From Crambe crambe (taxonomy: Eukaryota > Porifera > Demospongiae > Poecilosclerida > Crambeidae), in assembly GCA_963924555.1 (NCBI GenBank), contig OZ004583.1, positions 4,001,501 to 4,065,500 on the forward strand: a stretch of 64,000 bases of DNA, read 5' to 3'. Both the position numbers and the translations under genes were made by a program. Numbering within the stretch: the first letter of the stretch is position 1; the number at the start of each line of letters is the position of its first letter. The notes beneath the pieces were generated by a model that did not search any database, had not been told where the DNA came from, and saw nothing but the letters and a program-made list of their open reading frames with translations. Shown here one piece after another: positions 51,301 to 59,019 of this stretch.

Positions 51301-54300
51301 TTTATACGCATACTTAAATTTCAATTCCAGGGGACGATATTACAAAATGAATTCACGAGAGAATTTGGAGCTATTCTTGTCTAATCCAGATAGTTTTATT
51401 TCTCCAAGATGTCCACATCCTCTCCCTTCTTTATCCCTTCTTCCTAAAAGGAAATCTCATTTTGATATCAAGTCCCTTTTTCCCAAACAATTTGAAATGA
51501 ATGGCTTTTGTCCCGTTTGTTATGTGGATGGTAACAAGTGGTAAGTTTTAATATCACACATAATAGCATATAATTTATTCTGATAGCAACCTTTTGTTAC
51601 CCATTTTATTTTATATTTCAATAGTTATGAAAGTCTTATAGCAGGAAATCCTGAATATTCAGTTGAGTATTGTGAATGGCTCTATTGTCTTTGTACAGAA
51701 TTTCATGCTGAAAATTTTATGAGGTAATATCGGTAATTTCAGTGGTCTAAAGGTGGAGTCATTTCTAACTCATACTTGATCCACACATGATGTAACTATC
51801 AAACCTCAAGTATAATACAGAAAAAATGAAAGCACTGAAGTGCTAACCCTCAGTACACACTAAGAGTGGTTTGCAGATATTGAGCAGATCATGTCACTGA
51901 TGAGCAGGAGGTATTAATAAATATTAAATTGGCATGAGCATTCCATATTATTGAGCTAGCTAGCTAGCAGTGTCTATACTACAGAGTCAACATTCTCAGT
52001 AGTAGCTATATAAAGCTCATCACTGTCATAGACTTGTCACAAAAAACCCTTCAGCAGCTGAGTTTTCATTCATATTTATGCTCTTTCTCTACACCAGTCC
52101 ATGGTTATTTTTCTAAAGTAGTTGTTCTTTAGTTTCTGCATATTAAACATTTGCACGTCTGTTGGTCCCAATAGTTTGGATATCAAAATGCACATGCAGT
52201 TCAAGAACATTGTTTTTATTACTTGGAGACCAAGGTCATTTGTTTCGTTCCTGTCTATTGCTAGCTAAGCCAGAGAGTTATTGCTTGCTCTGAAAATATG
52301 TGTACATACAGGGTATTATATGGTGTCATCACTGAAGGCAGGAACTCTGCATGGTTTAATATAGGCAGTGAGATGCAATACGAATTTGGTGAATGGTTTT
52401 CTGCTGCTGCTGCTGCTGTACTCCTTTAAATTAAATATTGGTTTTGTACTTCAGACAAATGTGGATAGATTTGTTTCCATACAGTATATAATATTCTAGA
52501 TGTAACAAGTAGCCTAAACACTAGTGGAGTCATGGTGATAACTACTGGAATGATGACTGCAGTTATAAAATTATGGTGATGACTATACAGCTTATGAGTA
52601 AAGAAATCAAATTGTTTAGTGTCTGAGTAAGATGCTGACATTTTCTCATTTGGTCAAGTATAATTATGGGGGCAACATTAACTTAGGGCTGACTATATTT
52701 GTCCAACCAAGTCATCAAAAAAAAAATTCACTAATACTGTCTATATTATATGACTTAATTTTTTTTTTACCTAGGAGACCAAGTTTCTATAAGGTTTCAT
52801 CACTTCCTTCGAAAGTACCACCTATTAAACAAATTTCTACTATAGTTACTTTACCGATGTTAGGATACTTGGAACAGGGTGTAGCAACTGCTTTAATCGA
52901 TTCACTGGGTGCTGTGGGTACTGCTAAACCCAAATTTCCATTCTTATCTTCAACACAATCCGCACTTTATTATGTCGGCATGCATTTAAAGGGTAAGATA
53001 TCTATGATTATTTTTTGCCTCAGCACTTTGGTGCTGAGACACAGTGCTGGAAGCGACTATGGGTAATGGTGGTACACTTCACGCACACGCACGATGATGC
53101 ATATCGAGCATATGCGCTAGTACAGTATAGCTAGCTAGGACAAACAGACAGGCTCTCAATAACTTAGTCTCGTGCGGGCCAGATTCTCTCACGCAGAAGA
53201 GAGAGTCTGGTCAAACTCCTATACCAACTTTGTTCTAGAAATCCATGAAAATTGTGGATAGAATGCGCAGAACATGTAGGTATGTCATCAAATTTGAGCG
53301 CACACATAGTCTTTACTTGGCGAGCAGATAATTTTGCCTCTTTATCTACCTGCATGCAATCAATAGCAATTGTCCCTTCATGAAGGAGCTTACTGCTTCT
53401 ATTTGTATGACTTAGAATTGAATAGCCAAGTCTACGTTCACCTTGTTCAGAAATCTTGACCCATCTTCTTGCTTGCTCTATTTCTACTGAGTCATGACAT
53501 ACTGTGATGCAATTTTTTTATCCACAGCGTGCACTGCTGCTTACTCAGCAGAACAAAGTCAGTCATTGTTCAGAAGCCTCAAAGTCATAGATCTGAGATT
53601 CTCCTTCACCTTGCTCTCTCTTCGACACTTCAAATGATCACTAGTTCATGTGCCTTGCAATCTCTGTTGTTTTTGTTCACTGCTGTCTTTTAGTCAGTTC
53701 TCTGCATATGACAATGGGCTTGATTTGTTGGCAAAGATGCACGACTTATCGCTAGTCTCGCGCGGGCCAGACTCTCATACACAGAAGAGAGAGTCTGGTC
53801 AAACTATAAAGAATCCAGCAATCAAGCTATGCGTGAGAATAACCATTCAAAACGGCAGTTCAAAACCGTTGAACAGCAAGAATACTAGCTGTGTAAATAC
53901 TAATCTTACTACAATACATGTTGCTCAGTGTGCATTATATGGAACTTTCCATTCCAAACATAATTATCCTTAGGACTCTGGCTTCAAGCCGGTGATCCCT
54001 CAGTGTATCTTTATCAACCCACTGTAAAGCTTTTAAAATTAAAATAAAAGAGCTAAATTTAGAAAGTTAAAGGTTGCACTGAAGTGGCGAGGCATCCTAG
54101 TCTTTTTAAAGGACTAACTTATTAATTAGGTAGATATCATAGAGCACCTAATAAATAACGGACAATAAGATGAGGGATCTATGGCTGTAAATCCCGTCGG
54201 TCGAGGTATCTAACTAAAGCCCCGTTTACACAGGGGTTCTAACCCGAATTTGACCTGGATTCACTTCGCATGTAAATGGTGCCAACCCGGATTCCAATCC

Positions 54301-54857
54301 GGGTAGCCTAACCCACATCGATTAGGTGGATTCGAATCCGGATTGAATCTCAACTCAGGTTGGGCACACGTGTAAACACACTTGACTATAGCCCTCTATC
54401 TTACTCCAGTCTAGCTCAAGGAAGTGCAAGAAAACAATTTTATACTTGTTCAAGCAGGCAAAAAAAAACAAAAAAAAACAAAAACATTGCCATCTGCATT
54501 CACAGTAAACACTCTATAGAAACAACCATGCCCTTGGAGGCGCACTAAGTGAGGTACTTAGTGCCTGCTGCCATGGACGACTGGCATTATGTGAAATAAG
54601 AGACCTGCAACTGACCAATCAGATCACTCCATTTGAATCGACTAGTCTAAGCTCTGAATTTTACTTAGTTATACTCTGTTGCAGGTGTTTTATCTACAGT
54701 TTCAGTTATATTGCTTTCAAACTTTCCACCAGGTCACAGATCCATGCGATTCATTTTTGCTTACAGATAAGAACAATCCATTTAGATAAGCCTAGTGCCT
54801 ACAATCCACTTTATAGAATCAATCGTCATCTTCGGAAATGTTACTAGGCTAGTCTTC

Positions 54858-54889
<32 letters not shown>

Positions 54890-55118
54890 TATATTATTAT
54901 TATTATTATGTTATGTAGCTTTCAATCCAAACAGTAAAGAATATACAAGACAAAAGTATAAGAAGAAACTATCATGTTTCAATGAAAAGTGCAGGCTTAC
55001 AGATTACTTAATAGTCACCATGAAGTCTGGTTATAAAGAACCCATTCAGCAACATATCAATTTTAGACAAAAAATGGATAGTTTCATTGATTTAAAGAAT
55101 TCTAGGCTAACTGTGTGA
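3624..55118 (+). CDS. AK9: Adenylate kinase 9 (AK9), 5'-truncated by window edge, 29 exons
   Basis: Multi-domain nucleoside mono/diphosphate kinase. In animals AK9 is a very long protein with repeated adenylate-kinase modules that transfer phosphate from ATP to (d)AMP, (d)CMP and some NDPs. I joined exons by GT-AG sites and reading phase: 3624-3830, 6003-6134, 10810-10884, 11243-11372, 11494-11608, 11913-12093, 12150-12252, 12364-12550, 14415-14601, 14725-14905, 16528-16608, 17099-17237, 26712-26808, 26859-27066, 28554-28710, 37738-37837, 38782-38901, 40727-40826, 40894-41075, 42417-42635, 43923-44142, 45958-46159, 46784-46930, 49960-50177, 50296-50452, 51331-51540, 51625-51723, 52775-52992, 54919-55118. 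They total 4572 nt, exactly 1524 codons with the TGA stop and no internal stop. Three P-loops are seen ([27 protein letters not shown]), plus the AK9-specific motifs [11 protein letters not shown] and [12 protein letters not shown]. The first exon starts in phase 0 after an AG acceptor, so the N-terminus (roughly the first AK module) lies upstream. Identity is from recalled family motifs; no alignment was run. Confidence 0.93.
4431..5753 (+). mobile_element. Copy B of the long-hairpin / GCTAGC-hairpin family
   Basis: A nearly perfect hairpin of about 220 bp arms (4431-4885) is centred on CCTAGGCCTAGGAGGCC near 4640. The right arm holds a 19 bp tandem duplication (GCTGTGGGTATGAGGGGTT). The body 4950-5700 is related to copy C. 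Terminus at 5728-5753: AGAGAGTGCTAGCGCACTCT, then CTGATA. In AK9 intron 3831-6002. Confidence 0.8.
6430..7096. repeat. Tandem duplication of a roughly 330 bp unit
   Basis: Units 6430-6745 and 6778-7085 share GCTACACCATGAAGAGAGTG, CTTGGCCGTCTTTGCCAACA, GATTGCAATGTACACGAACT and ATTGAACAGCAAGAATACTA. A diverged third copy lies at 53.6-53.9 kb, partly inverted. Small frames on either strand here are not supported as genes. Confidence 0.8.
7908..8787. mobile_element. 880 bp non-autonomous element with 9 bp target duplication
   Basis: Terminal repeats are TAGTCTCGCGGGCC... and ...GGCCCGCGAGACTA, extending through the shared AAAGAGTCTGGTCAAATCCA (about 70 bp). The flanks carry CTAACAGAT at 7899-7907 and again at 8788-8796. 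Copy B shows the unfilled target (CTCTAACGGATGGC at about 5466). A 9 bp duplication is typical of Mutator-type elements. A second inverted pair (AGAGGTTTTAGGGAATCTTG) lies at about 7972-7991 and 8213-8232. Fragments of the same ends occur at 53164 and 53753. Confidence 0.75.
8877..9630. mobile_element. Element X, copy 1 (non-autonomous)
   Basis: Runs from AGGGCAATGTTCAACATT to CTCACTGCAATTATTATTA. It contains a partial internal duplication (AAGCTGTAAATACTTACCAC at 9068 and 9348; AGTGCTACAACTCT twice). It matches, in reverse orientation, 39485-40705, and in part 50485-50690 and 37140-37190. Confidence 0.6.
11913..17237 (+). CDS. AK9: AK9 exons 6-12: kinase module with [10 protein letters not shown]-loop
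   Basis: Exon 11913-12093 holds [19 protein letters not shown], a canonical Walker A loop. Exons 12150-12252, 12364-12550 and 14415-14601 continue the module through [19 protein letters not shown] and [17 protein letters not shown] (the AK-type substrate/lid strand), then [12 protein letters not shown]. Exon 14725-14905 is a helical linker. Exon 16528-16608 is the acidic [15 protein letters not shown]. Exon 17099-17237 has [20 protein letters not shown], the conserved block before the next module. The module lacks an obvious STGDLLR-like NMP-binding strand after the P-loop, so it may be catalytically weak; this is inference. Confidence 0.9.
13376..13966 (+). mobile_element. Copy D of the long-hairpin / GCTAGC-hairpin family, short
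   Basis: Starts AACAAGTGA...AATAAAAAGGTTAAGTAG. The hairpin with GTACTGCAGCCTCATATCAA is at 13421-13516. It ends AGAGAGCTAACGCTCTCTCT and GATA. In AK9 intron 12551-14414, where the rest of the sequence shows no feature to me. Confidence 0.65.
15260..15610. repeat. Fragment related to the piggyBac-like foldback at 39.8 kb
   Basis: Shares TTTCATACTAACTAGCACTT, CTTACTCCAGTCGTATAAAC and GTATGGCTGCTTA with 39800-40400. Similar fragments occur at 44757-45110 and 49375-49530. No gene. Confidence 0.55.
15862..15996 (+). pseudogene. Relic of a retroelement ORF (linker before reverse transcriptase)
   Basis: A 45-codon open stretch reads [19 protein letters not shown], then [19 protein letters not shown]. 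Segments of the form GGLIHV...VxxxLxxKHP...P are common just before the reverse-transcriptase domain in retroelement ORFs of marine invertebrates. This is recalled family knowledge; no RT domain follows here. The rest of AK9 intron 14906-16527 shows only repeat fragments and a run of 14 C at about 15162. Confidence 0.4.
18426..18547. repeat. Imperfect palindrome with GC-rich core
   Basis: AATAGTTATTAACC at the left pairs with GGTTAATAACTATT at the right. Inside, GGTTTGTAGT...GAATTATAAGCAC pairs with GTGCTTATAATTC...ACTACAAACC around a CGAGGCCCGAGGGC core. It is similar in layout to 2316-2400 and 43407-43486. Confidence 0.8.
18726..18870 (+). repeat. Left terminal inverted repeat of the XPG-type transposon
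   Basis: Pairs with 23105-23273. Shared landmarks are TAGTCCAGTCA at the tip, CCCATAAGTAATTGCAACAC, TTCTCAACTGT and GGAATCTTATGAGGGGAAAG. Confidence 0.85.
19029..22831 (-). pseudogene. Transposon protein: Zn-finger, PIN/XPG-like nuclease, CXC tail (disrupted)
   Basis: Frame segments on the minus strand: 22831-21799 (with an in-frame TGA at 22397-22399), a 55 bp intron 21798-21744 (GTAAGC...TGTAG), 21743-21010, then 20917-19226 and 19316-19029. The N-terminus has paired CxxC units ([30 protein letters not shown]). The large central frame has [48 protein letters not shown] and [18 protein letters not shown]: acidic clusters spaced as in FEN1/XPG (PIN-like) nucleases. The tail [20 protein letters not shown] resembles the tesmin/TSO1 CXC motif. 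Defects are the TGA noted above, a stop and frame break near 21010, and a shift near 19265, where EEWGWRE is in one frame and [15 protein letters not shown] in another. A 36 bp tandem duplication at about 20795-20866 duplicates the [12 protein letters not shown] codons. It cannot make a full product as it stands. Confidence 0.75.
23105..23273 (-). repeat. Right terminal inverted repeat of the XPG-type transposon
   Basis: Reverse complement of 18726-18870, with an insertion of about 10 bp close to the tip (around 23245-23255). It ends TGACTGGACTA followed by TAG. Confidence 0.85.
24196..26711. other. Rest of AK9 intron before exon 13
   Basis: AT-rich. Holds a hairpin element at 25377-25500 (CCAACTACTCTATCCCTACT and reverse complement) and a TGTTCATGAACTTTTTGAAC segment shared with 30715-30760 and 49330. 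The 130-codon plus frame at 25611-26003 has no recognisable domain and I do not call it. Confidence 0.5.
25377..25500. repeat. Hairpin MITE (AACTACTCTATCCCTACTTC family), copy 1
   Basis: Inverted arms GCCAACTACTCTATCCCTAC and GTAGGGATAAAGTAGTTGGG; related copy at 49228-49326. Confidence 0.7.
26712..38901 (+). CDS. AK9: AK9 exons 13-17: kinase module with [10 protein letters not shown]-loop
   Basis: Exon 26712-26808 ([18 protein letters not shown]) leads into exon 26859-27066 with [20 protein letters not shown] and [10 protein letters not shown]. It ends in the acidic [15 protein letters not shown] inside the lid position. Exon 28554-28710 is also acidic ([19 protein letters not shown]) and carries [13 protein letters not shown]. 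Exon 37738-37837 has the AK-type [16 protein letters not shown]. Exon 38782-38901 is strongly basic ([20 protein letters not shown]). The 9 kb intron 28711-37737 contains a hAT-like MITE, a long hairpin and a DIRS element; all splice sites and phases are nevertheless intact. Confidence 0.9.
27067..28553. other. AK9 intron 14, no gene seen
   Basis: AT-rich. There is a tandem near-duplication at 27593-27655 and 27668-27725 (ATGTTATACA...ATTTTTATTCAT). Nothing else recognised. Confidence 0.5.
29291..30050. repeat. Tandem duplication, first unit interrupted by the hAT-like MITE
   Basis: Unit 1 (29291-29326 plus 29764-29887) and unit 2 (29889-30040) share CTTGACAGCCATAAC, AGCTCTACACCT, TTGTTCAAATTGAAGTA and CAAGTCCTAACTGTCAATTG. 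Confidence 0.85.
29327..29763. mobile_element. hAT-like MITE with 8 bp target duplication
   Basis: 437 bp with terminal repeats TAGGCCTTGGCGGA and TCCGCCAAGGCCTA. The 8 bp ATCCTATA occurs at 29319-29326 and 29764-29771. The interior is rich in ATTATGC-type words (subterminal repeats) and has no open frame. An uninterrupted copy of the target (CTTCATCCTATATCTACGATC) lies at about 29911, so the insertion is directly visible. An 8 bp duplication fits hAT elements. Confidence 0.85.
30266..30694. repeat. Long foldback element (about 200 bp arms)
   Basis: Left arm from AAGTGAGAGTAAAAACATTT; right arm ends AGAAATATTTTTACTCTCAT. The arms include TGCTCTGCTAACTGTCACAG, AAACCCTACATTGCTGCATG and their reverse complements. 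Its outer sequence resembles the arms of copies B and C, but no terminal GCTAGC hairpin follows. Confidence 0.8.
30960..32120. other. Unassigned part of AK9 intron 15
   Basis: Higher in CpG and TACG words than its surroundings (GTACGTACGTAGG at about 31344; GCTAGCTACGTAGCTAG at about 31482). It has open frames on both strands (31097-31360 and 31702-31968 plus; 31770-32072 and 31780-32019 minus), none with a motif I know. It may be an old mobile element or the flank of the DIRS copy. Confidence 0.35.
32165..33043 (-). pseudogene. DIRS tyrosine recombinase, frameshifted
   Basis: Fragments in order but in different frames: [20 protein letters not shown] and [20 protein letters not shown] (after an in-frame TGA), [58 protein letters not shown] (the HxxR motif), and [16 protein letters not shown] with the catalytic Tyr near 32178. 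At least three frame changes separate them. Confidence 0.8.
33024..34403 (-). pseudogene. DIRS reverse transcriptase / RNase H
   Basis: An open frame of 459 codons survives. RT landmarks are [58 protein letters not shown] and the catalytic YLDDFLF (LDD, as usual in DIRS). RNase H landmarks are [14 protein letters not shown] and [19 protein letters not shown], with [11 protein letters not shown] at the end. Upstream codons of the same domain (34410-34560: [46 protein letters not shown]) lie in a second frame broken by two TGA codons. The N-terminal part is therefore disrupted. Confidence 0.85.
34680..34703. repeat. GGAA microsatellite
   Basis: About five GGAA units followed by G-rich sequence, between the DIRS gag and RT parts. 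Confidence 0.9.
34900..36503 (-). pseudogene. DIRS gag-like region, fragmented
   Basis: The start is rich in Gly/Arg ([20 protein letters not shown], 36503). The middle part 35673-35410 has [20 protein letters not shown] and [17 protein letters not shown], conserved in DIRS gag-like proteins. The end has a CCCH-like cluster ([27 protein letters not shown]) in a different frame from 35322-34912. A 36.52-36.65 kb segment repeats ACAGCGTTGATGTG and GTACAGGCTAGGCT twice upstream of the start. Confidence 0.7.
38523..38683. repeat. GTTTACAC MITE copy 1
   Basis: Palindrome-rich element: CCCTGTTTACACG at one end, GTATAAACACG at the other, with AACCCGGATTCCAATCCGGG inside. Second copy at 54219-54380. 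The GGATTCGA words look like tRNA B boxes but no tRNA fold is present. Confidence 0.75.
39485..40705. mobile_element. Element X, copy 2 (reverse orientation), interrupted by a TTAA element
   Basis: Starts ATAATTGCAGCGAGCGAAC and ends GTTGCACATTGCCCTAGTA, matching copy 1 in reverse. Copy 1 lacks the 697 bp between 39760 and 40456, so that part was inserted later. In AK9 intron 38902-40726. Confidence 0.65.
39760..40456. mobile_element. piggyBac-like foldback MITE, TTAA target
   Basis: Flanked by TTAA at 39756-39759 and 40457-40460. Inverted repeats of about 200 bp share GCGGGTATG near the tips, TTGCTCATGAATAATTCATG, TTTCATACT...CTAGCACTTCCTACT and AGAGAAACTCAACCGCTAA. TTAA duplication is the hallmark of piggyBac integration. 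There is no open frame for a transposase. The internal minus frames at 39877-40313 are by-products of the repeat. Confidence 0.8.
40727..46930 (+). CDS. AK9: AK9 exons 18-23: last kinase module with [10 protein letters not shown]-loop
   Basis: Exons 40727-40826 and 40894-41075 form a charged helical linker with an [19 protein letters not shown] patch. Exon 42417-42635 holds [17 protein letters not shown] and KWCPIK. Exon 43923-44142 ends in [12 protein letters not shown] (Walker A). Exon 45958-46159 continues [20 protein letters not shown] and [13 protein letters not shown], the NMP-binding strand and helix. Exon 46784-46930 gives [18 protein letters not shown] and [20 protein letters not shown]. 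This is the most complete kinase core visible: P-loop, GEVLR, GFVLDGWP and a trailing Arg are all present, so it is probably the active module in the visible part. Confidence 0.92.
41885..42499 (+). other. Unassigned 204-codon open frame inside AK9 intron
   Basis: Open from 41885 and running in another frame over the following AK9 exon (42417-42635). Hydrophobic stretches ([35 protein letters not shown]) make it look membrane-like, but the last one comes from a TTTG-rich intron tract. No known domain. Probably chance, since this intron is AT-rich. Confidence 0.25.
43407..43486. repeat. Palindrome AAGTTATTTAGACAC
   Basis: Left arm AAGTTATTTAGACAC, right arm GTGTCTAAATAACTT, with an inner AGGCC...GGCCT pair. 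Same layout as 2316-2400. The rest of AK9 intron 42636-43922 shows only TTTG-rich tracts and no gene. Confidence 0.75.
44143..45957. other. AK9 intron 21, no gene seen
   Basis: Holds a fragment related to the TTAA foldback (44757-45110) and AT-rich sequence. The small frame at 44440-44652 has no recognisable content. Confidence 0.5.
46253..46628. mobile_element. Small TA-flanked MITE (CCGTAATTC ends)
   Basis: Ends CCGTAATTC and GAATTACGG, each flanked by TA, as in Tc1/mariner insertions. Interior is without coding potential. In the 0.6 kb AK9 intron 46160-46783, where it makes up more than half of the intron. Confidence 0.55.
47104..47836. mobile_element. Foldback element, about 170 bp inverted repeats
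   Basis: CTACAGGTCAGAGGGGTCTG at the left and CCCTTCTGACCTGTAG at the right. The arms also share TATAAATCAGCTATC, ACAATATGGTTTCAT-type and TTTCTTTAGCTCATAATTTC sequences. No target duplication is obvious. Confidence 0.75.
48045..48650. mobile_element. Element Y, copy 1 (with internal tandem repeat)
   Basis: Contains two tandem units sharing GCTGACTAGATACTCACCTG, AACCACATAATGCC and AATCAAGGCTTGCCGCTACA. It ends with GGTACTCAGGGAAGAAACG and CCTACTTGGTATG. Matches 60850-62340. Confidence 0.7.
49228..49326. repeat. Hairpin MITE (AACTACTCTATCCCTACTTC family), copy 2
   Basis: Arms CCCAACTACTCTATCCCTGC and AAGTAGGGATAGAGTAGTTG. Followed by AGGTTCTCTTGTTCATGAA, as after copy 1. Confidence 0.7.
49773..49786 (+). 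repeat. Poly-G run of 14
   Basis: Uninterrupted G14, then AGGGGG, in AK9 intron 46931-49959. Confidence 0.95.
49960..55118 (+). CDS. AK9: AK9 exons 24-29: C-terminal conserved region and stop
   Basis: The six exons encode the AK9 tail: [19 protein letters not shown] and [13 protein letters not shown] (49960-50177), [16 protein letters not shown] (50296-50452), [20 protein letters not shown] and [14 protein letters not shown] (51331-51540), [19 protein letters not shown] (51625-51723), [19 protein letters not shown] and [17 protein letters not shown] (52775-52992), and [18 protein letters not shown] to the TGA at 55116-55118. For exon 24 two AGs are possible (49958-59 and 49982-83). I chose the first because it keeps the conserved HPFHDSS segment. 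The last exon is preceded by a TTA microsatellite instead of a usual pyrimidine tract. Confidence 0.92.
53164..53910. repeat. Mosaic of repeat fragments in AK9 intron 28
   Basis: Two same-direction ends TAGTCTCG...GCGGGCCAGA at about 53164 and 53753, each with a CAGA...AGAGAGTCTGG hairpin, belong to the 7908-8787 family. Between and after them lie an inverted (53590-53745) and a direct (53810-53910) piece of the 6.4-7.1 kb tandem unit. Confidence 0.6.
54219..54380. repeat. GTTTACAC MITE copy 2
   Basis: CCCCGTTTACACAGGGGTTC to CACACGTGTAAACAC. About 85 percent like 38523-38683 by eye. In AK9 intron 52993-54918. Confidence 0.75.
54858..54910 (+). repeat. TTA/TTATA microsatellite next to AK9 last acceptor
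   Basis: About 50 bp of ATT units, ending 8 bp before the AG at 54917-54918 of the last AK9 exon. Confidence 0.95.
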
Positions 55119-55324
55119 GTGTAAACATAAGCTCAATTGATGATGTAATATATCAAGTACAAATATTGTTTTAAAGACGTTTCTTTCTTTTATATAATAG
55201 TTATAGGTGCATCACAATTTAAACATGCAGATCACAATGGCATTACAATAGCTAGCAAAAATTAATACTGATGATGATAATAATGAATAATTATGATGAC
55301 CAATTATGGGATGTAATAATGACC
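55119..55324. other. Short convergent intergenic gap AK9 / SRCR receptor
   Basis: Only 206 bp separate the two stop codons, so the 3' UTRs must be very short or overlap. I see no AATAAA on the plus strand in this gap. It is AT-rich with ATT/ATG-repeat-like sequence. Confidence 0.7.
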
Positions 55325-57864
<2,540 letters not shown>

Positions 57865-57980
57865 AGTGAAAAATAAATCTTTCTAGGCCAAGGATATGAA
57901 ATAAATTTTTATAGCAAAGAAAATTTTTTTCCCAAGTCCTTTCAATAATAATCATTACCATGTTAGGTAATATTCAGGAA

Positions 57981-58769
57981 TCAACAAGAATATTCAGATT
58001 CACACTTAAAGTTCATTGGAAACAAACACTTAGTTTGGACAAAGTTTTTTCGACAGCAAATATCATGCCCATAGCAGCCCAGATGAAAGCAGCAATCACC
58101 ACATATCCACTTCCAGCAATTACATCCATACCCACACAAACTTAGGCATTCATTATCAGGACATGGAGGGCACTCATCAAAGCACTTATCATTCACAAAA
58201 AACTTCTCAAAAGTAGAAGTGTTCCCACTGTATCTGATTGAATTCTCGAACAGGCTTGCTACCAAATAAAATGGCAATATTGAAGGATACACATTTCCAT
58301 TGATATTGTGAACAATTCCATATGAATATGCAGCCTCCTTTATCAGAGCAGAATTGGGATTATTAATGAATGTTTTCACTGACATCATTAATTTATTATG
58401 ATGATAATATGACGAGAGGAAATCCAAGCTACTAAGGTCAACGTCATGAAGATTCATAGATTCTTTGTACATGAAATCCGGAATATAATAGTCTCGAAAA
58501 GTTTGATTTTCATTTACATAAACTTGAATGAACAAGTCATTCTGAATTTTTATCAATCGCCTAGAATCTGTAGTACTAGAAGTAGTCTTATATACCAATA
58601 ATAGAGGCTGACCAAAGAGATCGAATATACTTAAACTAGTACTACTTGAATTGAAAACAATGCCTCTATCTGAAGACGTGTACCTTCCATACGCAATGCT
58701 AAAGTCAATGTACAAACCATCATGACAAGTAGCCACATAAACTAAAGACAGTAACAGCAGAAAAGACAT
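57981..58769 (-). CDS. Secreted Cys-rich protein with PLA2-like CxxHDxC motif
   Basis: Single-exon frame of 262 codons. The N-terminus MSFLLLLSLVYVATC is a good signal peptide. Residues 20-190 have few Cys and several N-glycosylation sites (NSSS, NQTF, NTST). The C-terminal 70 residues hold about 19 Cys, including the block CGYGCNCWKWICGDCC at about 212-227 and CYGHDICC (His about 235). CxxHDxC is the active-site signature of secreted phospholipase A2 enzymes, but the surrounding spacing differs from the classical family. I therefore call only PLA2-like, not an enzyme. It starts 251 nt downstream of the UFL1 stop and ends 117 nt before the SRCR gene starts, all on the minus strand. It might alternatively be an unrelated Cys-knot domain; I do not recognise the family. 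Confidence 0.7.
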   Translation of the reverse strand: MSFLLLLSLVYVATCHDGLYIDFSIAYGRYTSSDRGIVFNSSSTSLSIFDLFGQPLLLVYKTTSSTTDSRRLIKIQNDLFIQVYVNENQTFRDYYIPDFMYKESMNLHDVDLSSLDFLSSYYHHNKLMMSVKTFINNPNSALIKEAAYSYGIVHNINGNVYPSILPFYLVASLFENSIRYSGNTSTFEKFFVNDKCFDECPPCPDNECLSLCGYGCNCWKWICGDCCFHLGCYGHDICCRKNFVQTKCLFPMNFKCESEYSC

Positions 58770-59019
58770 GACTATTGAGCTCTTTTGGCCCCATTTCTTT
58801 TGTATTTACAAACATTGTATTTCACTATGCATGATAATGGATAATCTGAGTCCATAAAAGATTCAATACAAGTCAAGCCATTCAACTTGATTTCCCATGC
58901 TTGTACACACACAAACTAAGTACAGCTTGTGATATAGGGCACTTAAAATAACCTTAGTGACAATTAATACATACTTGGATAACAGCCCCCCTATTGAAAA
59001 TTACACTGTAAAATACTAT

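Noticed and set aside
54300..54350. GGATTCGAATCC-like words resembling a tRNA B box
   Set aside because: They belong to a MITE present also at 38.52 kb; no A box and no cloverleaf can be drawn.
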